The position numbers and the translations under genes were made by a program. Under the pieces are notes generated by a model, which was not told the DNA's origin, did no database searches, and saw nothing but the letters and a program-made list of their open reading frames with translations. From assembly GCF_020509005.1 (NCBI RefSeq), contig NC_063025.1, positions 372,001 to 436,000 of the forward strand: DNA of 64,000 bases. The letters are read 5' to 3'. This document shows positions 33,132 through 44,433 of this stretch, one piece after another (position 1 is the stretch's first letter; each line of letters begins with the position of its first letter). Source of the DNA: Fulvia fulva. Its lineage: Eukaryota > Ascomycota > Dothideomycetes > Mycosphaerellales > Mycosphaerellaceae.

Positions 33132-36100
33132 ACTTAAAAACGCTTATCGATCTCTACGCCAAAACAAGACACATTCGAAAGCTCTTATTAAGGCTATTCT
33201 AACGATATATAAAGTAGGCCACTGCCCCTAGGACTAAGGGAGTTCTACCTTATTCAATCTAGATAGCTTAAAGCTCTCTTCACCCTATTTCTTTAGCTCT
33301 AAACGCCGCGGAGGTGCCTAGCTACATTAGGCAACTCCTAGGTAATAGTAGCCTAGGCTATAGCACTAACGGCGCCTACGGCCCTATAGGCGAAGCCCCC
33401 TAAGACAACTAGTAGTAACTTATAGAGGACGCAAAAAGTATAGAAACTAACGATTAGCTCCCTTACCGGTCTCTATAGGTAATGATCACTTAGCTACGTA
33501 CGGCGCTTATACTATCGTATTACCGAGGGCAATAAGAAATAAGGACGACGTCCTAGGCGATTAGTAAGGCCACCCGGAATCAACACCCCTATAGCTAGGC
33601 ATCGGTCGCGGCATCGATACTAGGCCCCCGTCTAACGTACGATATAGTTACGATCCGTATTATAGTAAAGGAAGACTAGGCCGAAGTTACGAAGCTATCG
33701 AACAAGGAGCTCGCCTAACGAATTAACTAACTAGGGGTAGTCGTAGTGAACTAATAGTCTAACGGCACTCTATAGATCTATACTAGCTCTACTACTACTA
33801 GGAGGTACCTAGAGGTATAGCTATAGTAGGTATCTAAGGTTACGGTATTAGCGAAGGTCTTAACGAAACAATTCACGATCCTAGTCTACGATATGCCTAA
33901 GGAGTTTGACCTAACTAACTAGGGTCACCTATACGCTCTCTAAGAGGACAACCCGGTCACTCTTAACTCTCTAATCTAGAAGGCGACTTAGCTCTATAGG
34001 AAATGGCTAGAAGGCAAGAAGGCCTCGGCGCTAATAGTATAACTATAAGACGCGAAAGCGGCGGATCTAGCGATAGAATAAGGCCTAGTCTAGCAATATA
34101 GCCTTAAGATAGTAGAAAAGCACTCCTTATCCTTTCGTGTCCTCTAATGCTTTAAATACTAACAGTATAGACACTAAACCTACACGTATATAAACAAGTA
34201 GGCCTACTCGAACTATATAGGAGACTATATATCTAGGGACTATATATCGACTACGAGACGGTACGCGAACTGTCCGGGGCACTACCTATCGTATAGTACG
34301 GAATGCCTATAGCGGAAACTAGCGAAAAACAAGGCAATTATAAACAGAACCGTCGCCCTAAGATTCTACGGCGACCGTAAGGCTAGCCTATACCGGAACT
34401 AACTAGCGGCGGTCGGGCATAAGCGCCCTAGGGCCGAGAACGATATAAAGGATACGTAACCTAGGGCGTACGGGAGGCCACGTGCTCTACTAGCTACGGC
34501 GAGGGAATCTAACTAGGCCCGGCTCCCCTTTAGTATATAGCCGATAGGCGTAGACTAGGACGTATAGGGCAGTAGGATATAGGACGATATAGAGGAAATG
34601 ATTATCGATACCGATAACTAGCCTCGACACGCTTAGTATTATCTAGTATAACGTTAACTATAGCAAGGATATAGTCTAGAACTATTTCCTATACGAGGCG
34701 GACCTACGCGTCTACTACGTCCTTACAATCTAGGAGCTATAGATTAACCCGTACTATAAGAGACTAACGACCTATAAGTTACTAGGCTATACGATATACC
34801 TACGAGGCGACGGTAGACCCCGTACGTGCTTCTATATTAGTAAGGACATACTAGAATCCGACTAGGAGGTAGTATACTACGTAGACGAAGAAGGCGGGGG
34901 CGATATTACCTCCCTCTACGTAGGTAGTACCTAGATACACAACCTATATATATAACCGCTAGCCTCGAGGTCTAGCCGCGACCTAGGGGTCTGTAGACAC
35001 CTAGACAGTACGCTTAAGAGACAAGGGTGCCACATCGTAGTAGGAGACTTTAATATACACTACCCTTCCTAGGAAAGCCTTATATAGCCGTACCCTATAG
35101 CCGACGAAGTACTCGACTTAATAGCGAGTAACGTAATTGCCCTTAATACCCCGAAGGACCTAGGCACCTAGAAGAGAGAGGGACTCTAAGGCACGATCGA
35201 CCTCTCCTAGATCTTAGATAGCTACTACTATACGGTAACCTACTATAGGATCGAATATAAACTCGAGGCGTCGTTAGACTATATACTAGTTAGGACCTCT
35301 ATTACGATATAGATATAACGTATACTAGCGAGAACCCCTAAGCTAAACTAGGGAAAGGCCTACTAGGCTAATATCTAGGCGTACCTCGATAACTCTAAGA
35401 GGCTAGTCTAGATCGCGTAGTAGCAATACAATAGTAAAGACGAGATAGACGAAGTAGTCTAGGGGTTAATAGACGAAATAAGAATAGCGACCTTACTTTA
35501 CGTTCCGCTTACCTAACTAACGATATAGTCTAAACTATACTAGACGCCGGAGTGTACTACGGTAGTAAGAGAAGTAAGGAGAGCCCGCCGGGTATAGACG
35601 AGCAGCTATAGCGAGGAGGCCTAGAACGTATATAGGGAGGCATACTAATAGAAGAAAGCTATAATACGAAGGGAGAAAGTAGTCGGCTAGAGGGCTATAG
35701 TAGAAGAAATCGCCGGCAAGCTAGAGAGGATGTAGAAGCTAGCGAAATAGGCCCGACAGGACCCTATATAGGGCCCCTCCTTCTCTATCCTAGCGCTACA
35801 ATCGCCTAGTAGCCCGGTTAGCGACCCCGAGGCTAAGGCGCGTCTACTAGCTAGTAAGTTCTTCCCGCCCCTAGTCGAGGCTAATCTAAGTAATATAAAC
35901 AGCTCTACTCCCCTAGCCCCTAGTATCGCGGTCTAATAGGAGGTGTCCGAGGGAGAAGTTGCCGCTATACTAAGGAAGTTACCGGCGAAGAAAGCCCCGG
36001 GGCCGGATAGGATCCTAAACGAGCTACTAAAGAAGTATAGAGATCAACTAGCCCTAGTAGTTATAGCGATCTTTAACGCCTACCTACAGACCGGGTACTA

Positions 36101-38098
36101 CCTAATAGCTTTGAAACAATCGACGACAGTAGTCCTACGTAAGCCGTAGAAGGAAGACTATACGTAGGTAAAGTCGTACCGCCTAATTGCGCTCCTTAAT
36201 ACTCTTAGGAAGGCGCTTAAGAAGCTAGTTATAACGAGACTCTCCGAGGCGGTAGAGGAACACTCCCTACTCCCGGACACCTAGATAGGTACGCGCCTAT
36301 AGCGATCGACGCTATCCGCGATAGAACTTATTACCTCTTAGGTAAAGGCTATCTAGTATAAGAATAGGGACAAGGTAGTATCCTTACTTAGCCTAGACAT
36401 ATCGGGAGCCTTCGACTACGTGTTATACCCGCGGCTACTCTATATCCTAAGGTAGAAGGGACTCCCTAAGTAGCTTGTTAACTTCGTACGGTCCTACCTC
36501 TAAAACCGTAGTACGTCGATCCTAGTCGGCTAGTATAGAAGCCTATTTTAAGCAGTCTATACTAGAATCCCGTAAGGCTTAACGCTAGTACCTATTCTGT
36601 TCCTCTTCTTTATAGCGACGCTACTCCTAGCCCTAGAATCCTAGAACACCGCTACGAGCGGCTTCGTAGACGACATAAACATCCTAGCGTAGTCTTCCTC
36701 GACTAAGGAGAACTATAGGCTACTAGAAGAGAAGTACAAGATCTACGAGGACTAGGCTAGGAGGCACGGGGCTCGGTTTACCCTAGAAAAGTGCAATCTA
36801 ATACACTTTACGCGCCGGCTACGGTTCTATAATATCTAAGCTTCTATCTAGATATAGGGGTATACGACTAACCCGGTAAATTAGCTTAGGATCCTCGGAC
36901 TATAGGTAGACCCGGCGCTACGGTAGAGGAAGCACGTATAGGTAATATTACGGAAAGCTAAACAGAATATAGCATTATACTAGAGGCTTACTACGTCTAT
37001 ATAGGGGGCGGACTTCCGGTAGTTACGACTTCTATATACGGCTATTATACGGCTAGTCCTTACCTATAGTAGCCAAGTGTAGTCCTTAGGCGAGAGGGCC
37101 TACCTATCGAAGGGACTCGTCGCGCCGCTAGCGAAGATCTAAAACTAATGCCTAAGGAAGGTTACCGGGGCATAAAAGTCGATACTAACGAGGATACTTA
37201 AGTACGAGACCGCTATACCGCCGATCGACCTATATATCTAGGGACTATAGACCTCCTACTTAGGCAAGTCGGCATAGTACCTAGTATAGAAGGTCATCGC
37301 TAGTATAGTCGTAAGGGCCCGCGAATTAGTACTAGCGTATAGGGGCATTCGACCCGGAAACGAGCCGAACTACCGGGTAAGGGACGAATAGCTAGTAATA
37401 TAATAGGAAGGTAAGAAATCGTTTATAGAGTAACTATAGAAAGAGAGGTAGAACAACTAGGTTGTAGGGTATAGTAGACGCCCTTAGCTAGCGGGACAAC
37501 CTAAGGAATAGTTAGCTACAAAATCCGCGGTTAAGCACCCCCCGAAGCTTATCTACTACCGCCTTACGAGGGCATAGAGTAGTATAGTAACCTAACTACG
37601 AAGCGAACACATCGGCCTCTAGGGGTACCTATTATAGAGGAAGGTTCTAGGATATACGAATACTAGCTACCCCTACGGCTATCGCTCCTAGAACGTACGG
37701 TACGTACTCCTCGTCTATCCGAGGTGGTCGCTAGGAAGGGGGGAGTAGATAGTAAAGGCGAGGAACCGGACGATTAGGCTACTTCTTAATAACGCTAAGG
37801 ACCTACGGCGTATTACGAACTAGATACTAGAGAAGGGCTAGCTAGAATAGTACCGCCTAGTAGGAGTAGTATAGGAAGAGAGGACACGACGTAGCGCGAC
37901 GAGACCGGCTACGAGCGGGGGCTAACGGGGTAGTAACATAGACTACGTACGTTCAGAGGGAAAGCTAAACTAGATAAGGAGTAGTCGGGGGCGGGAAGGG
38001 TTTTCACCTATTCGGGTTTCCCTTTATATATAATAATAGATATATACCTATATAGGCCGGATAGGGTCCTAGAACAGGGGAATAACAAATCTATCTAT
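33132..38098 (+). mobile_element. LINE family A, copy 3: RIPed, full length, nested in LINE B
   Basis: Full-length plus-strand copy with the conserved start atcgatctctacgcc at 33146, ORF1 ghost knuckles near 34135-34320, EN near 34630-35300, RT near 35940-36700, and the CTAT tail near 38085-38102. It is flanked by an 11-bp TSD, ctatatagtta, at 33121-33131 and 38099-38109. The TSD lies inside LINE B, so copy 3 is younger than B. About 14 extra bases lie between the TSD and the conserved 5' start. One stretch of ORF2 (35943-36149) is still open in the sense frame. Confidence 0.92.
35943..36149 (+). pseudogene. Residual open RT segment of LINE A copy 3
   Basis: 68 codons of ORF2 in the true reading frame without a stop, beginning SEGEVAAILRKLPAKKAPGP and ending VVLRKP. 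It corresponds to the N-terminal RT blocks of the intact ORF2 (KAPGPDGIPNELLKK). It is bounded by RIP stops and is not a functional gene. Confidence 0.85.
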
Positions 38099-38109
38099 CT
38101 ATATAGTTA

Positions 38110-38657
38110 GTTTCTAGGCTACCTTCTATATTACTTATTAGATTGTCTTCGGGATTTAGTATAATAGCGCTTTTAGCGCTCCTAGTAGCTATACTATAGT
38201 GTTCTTATATACCCGGGCTAGGTGTTCGTTATCCCCTAGTAAGTTTTCCGCCTCCGTATATAGGGTCGTCTACGCTATATTGTTTGTCGTTAGCCTCTAC
38301 TTTCTAGATAGTAGGCCTTAGCTTATGTCCTAGGTTTTTTCTTAGTTTATTCCCCGGTTTAACTCTTAGTATAGAATGTTCGTAAGGCTATAGCTCTCGT
38401 TAGTTACTATCCTTCGCTATTATTCGGGGTCGCGCTTCCTAATTAGGTAGTTATCCTCCGTAACTCCGTAATTCTAGGGTCTGCCTTTAGGGGAAAGGGA
38501 CCTCGGTTTTAGGGTTTTCTATATTACGATTACGCCGCCGCTAGCGTAGGCGGGTCGCTACTACTTAAGTAGATTGCTCGTCTTAATAAGGGCTATCGAT
38601 TAAGGACTAAAACGTATCCCCTAGTAGAATATTAATCGGAGTAAGTATCTTAGCTCT
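38110..38657 (-). mobile_element. LINE family B, 5' part after the nested insertion
   Basis: Remainder of the LINE B element (ORF1 N-terminal region and 5' end on the minus strand). It is bounded on the left by the TSD of LINE A copy 3 and on the right by the 14-bp TSD of LINE B at 38658-38671. Confidence 0.75.
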
Positions 38658-38671
38658 TCCGTAGATATATA

Positions 38672-38834
38672 TAGGGAATCTAGAACGAGCGCTAGGAGAA
38701 AGGCGAAAGGCACCCGAATCGGGTAACTACTATAGCGACGAGTATACCGACAAGAAGACGAGGTAGCGGCGAAGATAGGACCTATTAGCCGAGATAGAGT
38801 TATACTCTTCCGAGCCCTTACCCGCCTATAGGTA
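38672..38834 (+). mobile_element. Continuation of the LINE D relic
   Basis: Sequence between the right TSD of LINE B and LINE A copy 5. Joined conceptually to 28521, it would continue the plus-strand D relic. It reads as a basic, Arg-rich stretch with RIP stops. Membership of D is inferred from continuity across two TSD-defined insertions, not from a motif. Confidence 0.5.
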
Positions 38835-39793
38835 ATAGATAGATAGATAGATTTGTTATTCCCCTATTCTAGGACCCTATCCGGCCTATATAGGTATATA
38901 TCTATTGTTATATATAAAGGGAAACCCGAATAGGTAAAAACCCTTCCCGCCCCTAACTACTCCTTATCTAGTTTAGCTTTCCCTCTAAACGTACGTAGTC
39001 TATATCACTACCCCGTTAGCCCCCGCTCCTAGCCGGTCTCGTCGCGCTACGTCGTGTCCTCTCTTCCTATACTACTCCTACTAGGCGGTACTATTCTAGC
39101 TAGCCCTTCTCTAGTATCTAGTTCGTAATACGCCGTACGTCCTTAGCGTTATTAAGAAGTGCCCTAATCGTCCGGTTCCTCGCCTTTACTATCTACTCCC
39201 CCCTTCCTAGCGACTACCTCGGACAGACGAGGAGTACGTACCGTACGTTCTAGGAGTAATAGCCGTAGGGGTAGCTAGTATTCGTGTATCCTAGAACCTT
39301 CCTCTATAATAGGTACCCCTAGAGGCCGATATGTTCGCTTCGTAGTTAGGTTACTATACTACTCTATACCCTCGTAAGGCGGTAGTAGATAAGCTTCGGG
39401 GGGTACTTAACCGCGGATTTCGTAGCTAACTATTCCTTAGGTTGTCCCGCTAGCTAAGGGCGTCTACTATGCCCTATAACCTAGTTGTTCTACCTCTCTT
39501 TCTATAGTTACTCTATAAACGTTTTCTTACCTTCCTATTATATTACTAGCTATTCGTCTCTTACCCGGTAGTTCGGCTCGTTTCCGGGTCGAATGCCCTT
39601 ATACGCTAGTACTAATTCGCGGGCCCTTACGACTATACTAGCGATAACCTTCTATACTAGGTACTATACCGACTTGTCTAAGTAGGAGGTCCGTAGTCCC
39701 TAGATATATAGGTCGATCGGCGGTATAGCGGTCTCGTACTTAAGTATCCTCGTTAGTATCGACTTATATACCCCGGTAACCTTCCTTAGGCAT
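38835..39793 (-). mobile_element. LINE family A, copy 5: RIPed 3' fragment
   Basis: Collinear with 55445 to about 56405 of the intact LINE (3' UTR and the last quarter of ORF2, including the zinc motif region), with the TAGA tail on the left. The TSD is gcctataggta at 38824-38834 and 39794-39804 (11 of 11). A short 5'-truncated insertion. Confidence 0.9.
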
Positions 39794-39804
39794 GCCTATA
39801 GGTA

Positions 39805-40630
39805 TTAGTCGCGATACTACTCCGCTCGGAATAAATTAGGTTTAAGGACTATCTATATCGCCGAAAGGTACTAGGAGTAGATAGTAGCCTATACGAATAT
39901 AGACGTATCTAGACGCTAAAATACGTCGTATTATTCTCCCTACGCTTTATAGAAGCCCGGTAGGTAATACGCCTCGAGACTAGGGCTATAGACTTCTAAT
40001 ATATAATAGGTATAGCGCGTAAGATACGAGTAGCGTTACGAATAGTAATACGGACCGGCCTACTATAGTAGTTCTAGATAGCGGGTAAGATAGTAGTAAG
40101 GATAGGGGAGATAGTCTAGGAGGAAGAGCTCTAGGAAGCCTTCGAAGGCGCTCTACCTATAGATATAGTAGAACTCTAGTAGTATCGACGACTACGTAGG
40201 CGGGTAGACCGTAGCCTATAGCGACCCCGAGTATAGGAGGAGTAGCGACAGGAGTACTAATAGAGTATAGGAGCGCGGAAGGGTCGACTCGTCGTCTACT
40301 CGATAGCTAGCTCGTTTTCCGCTCGACGGTCGACCTATCTCCTACTTAATAGACGACCCGCCTCTACTAATAGTCGACCTATCGTCTACTCGATAGTCGG
40401 CTAGCTACTAATACTCGTTCCTAGGTACCGGGTAGATTAGTACTCTAGGGCGGCTAACTACCTAGTACTTAACGCTTCTAGTACGACAGATTGACTAATA
40501 AGTAATAGAGAGAACCTACTAATACCTAAAGAGGGGTTTTCCCCGTACGACGGTTTATCCCCTCTCTCTTCCTTAATAGCCCCCGGCCTCGTAGACCTTT
40601 TAGGAGCTAGATAGGCATTATAAATATATT
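39805..40630. other. RIPed sequence between LINE A copy 5 and the copia relic
   Basis: The first part may be the tail of LINE D. A plus-strand frame reads Arg/Ser-rich protein with RIP stops, and from about 40280 to 40430 short repeats of a GTCGACCTATC / CTACTCGATAG type occur. An ATTT run lies at 40625-40645. No domain is recognised; the exact end of D and start of the copia element cannot be fixed. Confidence 0.4.
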
Positions 40631-40639
40631 TATTTATTT

Positions 40640-41402
40640 ATATAGGACTCTAAGCCTAACTATACTCTAATAGATAGTAATATAAGACTCCGTAAGACGG
40701 AAGGCGGCTACGTCGCTATAGCTAAGTTTAAGCTATAGTATTAGTAAGTAGTAGGCTTACTAATATATACTATACTTAGTACTAGGCCTAATATAGTATA
40801 TACTATATTAGTAGTTAGTCGCTATTCCTCTAATCCTAACGAGACCTATTAGAGGGTAGTTAAAGGGATTTTTCGCTACCTTCGCGGTACTATTAACTAT
40901 AAGCTAATATACGGTAACTTTACGTACCTCGCTAGTTATACCGACTCCGATTAGGCTAGTAATATAGACTCACGCCGCTCTATAGCGGGTTACGCTTTTA
41001 ATATCGGATTAGTAGTCGTAAGCTAGTCTAGTAAGCAATAAGCGACGGTAGCGCTATCTACCTATAAAGTAGAGTATATAGGTTAGACTTAGGCTATAAA
41101 AGAGGCTATATAGCTACGCGTACTAATTAAGGAACTTAGTAAAGAATAGCTTATAGCTACGGTTATATACGGTAATAACTAGGGTACTATCGTAATAGCT
41201 AAGAGTCTAGTCTACTATAGACGTAGTAAGCATATTAATATTTAATAGTACTACGTCCGCGAAAAAGTTGAAGACAGTATAGTCGAAATGCGATATATTA
41301 GTACTAAGGAGTAGGTTACTAATAGGCTTACTAAGCCACTAGCTAAGCGAGCCTTCGAACAGTTCAGAAAGACTATTGGTCTCGTACCTACGTAGAGCGT
41401 AG
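40640..41402 (+). pseudogene. Ty1/copia Pol C-terminus: RT end and RNase H (RIPed)
   Basis: The plus strand shows the end of copia RT (VGLLIYTILSTRPNIVYTIS, then PNETYQRVVKGIFRYLRGT at about 40760-40910). The copia RNase H follows: YTDSDQASNIDSRRSIAGYA near 40940-41000, SSKQQATVALSTYKVEYI near 41025-41080, and KHINIQQYYVREK near 41228-41270. The end is LTKPLAKRAFEQFRKTIGLV at about 41328-41390. Most breaks are TAG from TGG or CAG. Upstream pol (integrase, protease, gag) is absent, so the element is 5'-truncated or interrupted. The last 150 bp are less mutated. Confidence 0.85.
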
Positions 41403-41409
41403 CGAGCAA

Positions 41410-41419
41410 GGGGGGGGGG
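41410..41419 (+). other. G-tract, likely polypurine tract of the copia element
   Basis: Ten consecutive G just 3' of the RNase H stop, preceded by AGCAAG, in the position where the plus-strand primer of a copia element is expected. Confidence 0.6.
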
Positions 41420-41426
41420 TCGATAG

Positions 41427-41700
41427 TGTTATATACTCGCAACGCTATTAAAGGTAGATAAGTAGGGGGACTACGAGTGAATAAGTAGGGGGACTGCCTT
41501 GCGTCACACTAATAGCCGGACGAAAGCACCAGCGTCACTATACACGAGACAGCATACAATGGAATGACGCGCAAGGGGGATGTTGAAGTGAATGCCCGTG
41601 CACTAGCGTATGTAGTCACGTGTGGCTACGGACTAGGGTTGCATCTCTACTATTAGACACCTAGCGACCTACAACAATATCAACCATCAATCTACAACTG
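41427..41700 (+). repeat. Putative copia 3' LTR
   Basis: It begins TGTTATATAC a few bases after the G-tract, as copia LTRs do, and contains a 23-bp-spaced repeat of ATAAGTAGGGGGACT at about 41458-41497. The right end is uncertain; candidates lie near 41670-41700 in the ACAACAATATCAACC stretch. No second LTR or TSD was found. It is far less RIPed than the pol segment beside it. Confidence 0.45.
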
Positions 41701-41829
41701 ATAGTGGGCACCTAGCCTGCCGGCCACCGCTATCGTGTTGCTATATGGCCAAGATGAGGTGGCGGCCCTCTACGATGTGTATGTGGGTAGTTGAAGGAGG
41801 CATGGGGGACGACAAGAATGCGGCGACCG

Positions 41830-42120
41830 CTAAAATATCTGGGAAAGAAACGAAGCATTGATAGAAGCGTTCGTCGGCGGCTCAAATTGGATTGACACAG
41901 AGGAGAGCTCATTTGTCAGATACTGGGATCCGAGAACCAGGTCCACAGGCGTTTTTGTAGCACAGTCATCAAAATGTAGTGCCTTTTGGAGATCGTGTAG
42001 CATAGGCCAGCCCCGTTGGCATCTTAGATGTTGCTCCAACCGGCTGATGGCCCTGTAGTCTCAATCAAATCAGTTTGGGTAAATGAGAGGCCTAGACTTT
42101 TAAAAAATAGTACTCACCTG
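41830..42120 (-). pseudogene. Gene fragment with a plausible 65-bp intron
   Basis: On the minus strand, a donor CAG|GTGAGT at 42117 and an acceptor ACTACAG at 42053 bound a 65-bp intron containing CTGAT, a plausible branch site. Downstream, 42052 to 41830 is open for about 74 codons (LEQHLRCQRG...FLSQIF) to a TAG. Upstream, the exon is soon stopped, so only a fragment is visible. CpA and TpG are common here, so it is not RIPed. No homology is recognised. Confidence 0.35.
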
Positions 42121-42307
42121 TTCGTAGATCACAAATGCTCAGCCCTGCTTACTTTGTCTCCCGGCACTTGCTGTTATTGAGGGATAGCACGCTCTGTCGC
42201 TCTAGGCACGCTATAGGTGTTTGAGCAGATCATTGCCTATATGTGCCTTGATCCCAGGTTGTTCGATCGTTACAAAGCAATATATTGCTAAAGCGGGCTA
42301 ATATATG

Positions 42308-42991
42308 TTATAATCGGAAGACCAAGGTGTAGCAAGCATCTTCTTGCTCCACGAATAAGCTTTGCTTGCTCAGTTCACGACGACTTGAAGCGTAAGTGAG
42401 AGGCGAGCCTAGAGTTGTAGGCAGAGTTGGCCGCTGTGTCATTGCCCACTTGCCTTGATTGCTAAACTCTAGAAAGTAGCATTCACTAGCACACTCAAGG
42501 TCTCTTGCTAGAGTCATTTAGGCGCTAGCAGCTTTCCCTGACGATGCCAATTGGACATAAGAGAACTGGTTGACAGATTTATCCGCATTTCTGAACACGA
42601 GTGCGCAGATTAAGACAACCAGTATCATCACGACTGCTATTCGCTCTATAATATCTCTTTTGCAAGATAGACCGGCGAGTTCTTTGACATCGTTCCACGC
42701 TAAATAAGGCAGGCTGGTATATATGCCTGCGCGAGAATATACATCTGTGATCTTTGTGCCTCCCGACACTTCAGCGCGAAAGCTATAACGCTAGGGTGTG
42801 TAGTAGCCGGTGCTACGCTCGAGGAGATCGATACGCTCGAAGAACACGATGCATTCAGGACAGACGTTGTACCCGTAGGAGATGACCCTCCTAAAGTAGA
42901 TAATGCGACTCGAGAGGGCAAGGCGGTCTCTTAACGCAGAAGAAGCCACCAAGCCGTCCGGAAGCGCGGTAGAGGAACTAAGTGAAGTCAA
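42308..42991 (-). pseudogene. Unrecognised protein relic with a membrane-like segment
   Basis: One minus-strand frame runs from 42991 to 42308 (about 228 codons), broken only by a TAG near 42792 and a TAA near 42520, both compatible with RIP of CAG/TGG and CAA. It contains CPEC in the first third, and a strongly hydrophobic run, IAVVMILVVLICALVF, at about 42590-42640 that would span a membrane. No start ATG is visible at 42991; the gene may begin upstream. Function unknown. Confidence 0.45.
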
Positions 42992-43139
42992 ACTGGTCTA
43001 GACGTAAGTTAGATTCTTCAAGAACTTACCTACATAATAGTAGCTTGAAAGAGACAAGAACCTAGTACCTAGTGGATTGGGTAGAGCACAACCCGACTCG
43101 GGAGCTTAGAAAGAATATGGACTAGGTGAGTGTAAAGGA

Positions 43140-43903
43140 GTAGGAAGGACGGGACAAGTAAGAGGCACTTACAAAGTCGTAGATTGAGACACTTTTGTTT
43201 TGTACGCCGTGTACTTTAGGGCCAAAATCCGTTAGTATACCTTTCGACATAGTCCTACGTCACTTATAGCTTCGCGCCTTTATCGTTAGATATAGGGTTA
43301 CGTTCTTCACCTTTTTGCCGTAGGTGTATCTAGATATACTAGAATGTTCGTTAGCGGACTTGATGTTCCCTATATCAATCTATACCTTACGGTAGAAATG
43401 CTCGTTAGTGTCGAATATAACTCGGTAAGGATTAAGCCTCGTAAGCGGCGGCGGGCACCTTCTAGTCGTATAGTCGTAGTACACCTTATCTTAAGTTCAT
43501 TCCCGAATGTATTTCGTAGCTAGAAGAGGAAGATATAGGTAGATAGCGGCCTCTTATATAGCTAGCGCGTCCGTACCGGAAGCCCCTACGAAAAGGTCCT
43601 AGCTAGTATTACGATTATATCGTAGTACTCTACTCGAGACGTAGAGGGGAACATTAGCTTCGTCTAATTAAACTCCTAAGTAATGTAGGTAGTAAGTGTT
43701 AGCCGTTCGAAGTCACCTTAGTATAAGTATACTTACTAAATTGTGCTCTTTATAGTACGGCGGCCTAGTCCTTATCTACTTAGGGGAGTTTCTGTTTAGA
43801 ATGATAACCCTTAGTTAGGTCCTATATATAAGGCTATATTCACTCTACTTTGACCTTAAGTCGTCCTCGTATAGTATAAACGAGTCTAGCCTATCTATAA
43901 ACA
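43140..43903 (-). pseudogene. RIPed coding-like relic, unidentified
   Basis: The minus strand reads as continuous protein-like sequence with only TAG/TAA breaks (for example TRRCPPPLTRLNPYRVIFD near 43430-43490 and NIKSANEHSSISRYTYGKKV near 43310-43370). The solo LTR at 43909 lies just upstream. It may belong with the relic at 42308-42991. No family is recognised. Confidence 0.35.
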
Positions 43904-43908
43904 CCCCT

Positions 43909-44428
43909 TGTCAGGGCGAGAGCCTGGCCTGTGAGATGCAAGGGTGAAAGCGAGAATGCAGGTGCGAAGTGCAGATGCAAAAGGGTATGGTATGATTGCT
44001 ACACAAAACAAAAGACGAAGAAAGCAAGAGAGGCCTGGGGAAGGCCAGATATTTATACGCGACCCTCGCGAGTGCGTGTCCCCGCATCAACAGGGCTAAC
44101 CCGTGCGAAGCCGCGCTCAGTAGCTTTGCTCAAAACCTTATTCCAACCTGCCCTACGTTCCGAGTCTTCCACGTGCTTCTTCCAGGGTCCAGCGCAGTCG
44201 CGGGTGCTCGCGGGAGTGCCGTGAGTCACACAGTCACGAGCCGAAGTGAATCTGTCAAGGTTTGGTAGAGGGGTGAATTTGGAGGGCTGGGTCCCGTAGC
44301 GAATGTTGCGGGGCATGTGATTCTTGGCGCTCACACACCAAGCTGGACTGTCACTTCTTGACGACTTCTGAGCACTCTGAGGCTCTTCTGTCCCCACCTT
44401 CTGTACACTCTGTGGGGAGACCATGACA
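43909..44428 (+). repeat. Solo LTR of the gypsy family, hardly mutated (520 bp)
   Basis: It starts TGTCAGGGCGAG and ends CCATGACA, an inverted TGTCA/TGACA pair, and is flanked by a perfect 5-bp TSD cccct at 43904-43908 and 44429-44433. It is collinear with the RIPed LTR at 1859-2415. CpA and TpG are abundant, so it was scarcely touched by RIP, although both flanks are RIPed. No internal sequence is present, consistent with LTR-LTR recombination after insertion. The strand cannot be fixed from itself; by comparison with the gypsy relic the element's sense strand would be minus. Open frames inside it (43931-44268 plus, 44053-44424 minus) are not genes. Confidence 0.93.
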
Positions 44429-44433
44429 CCCCT

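Noticed and set aside
43931..44424. Open frames of 90-123 codons on both strands
   Set aside because: They lie wholly inside the solo LTR, whose ends and TSD are clear; no motif and no counterpart is kept in the RIPed LTR.
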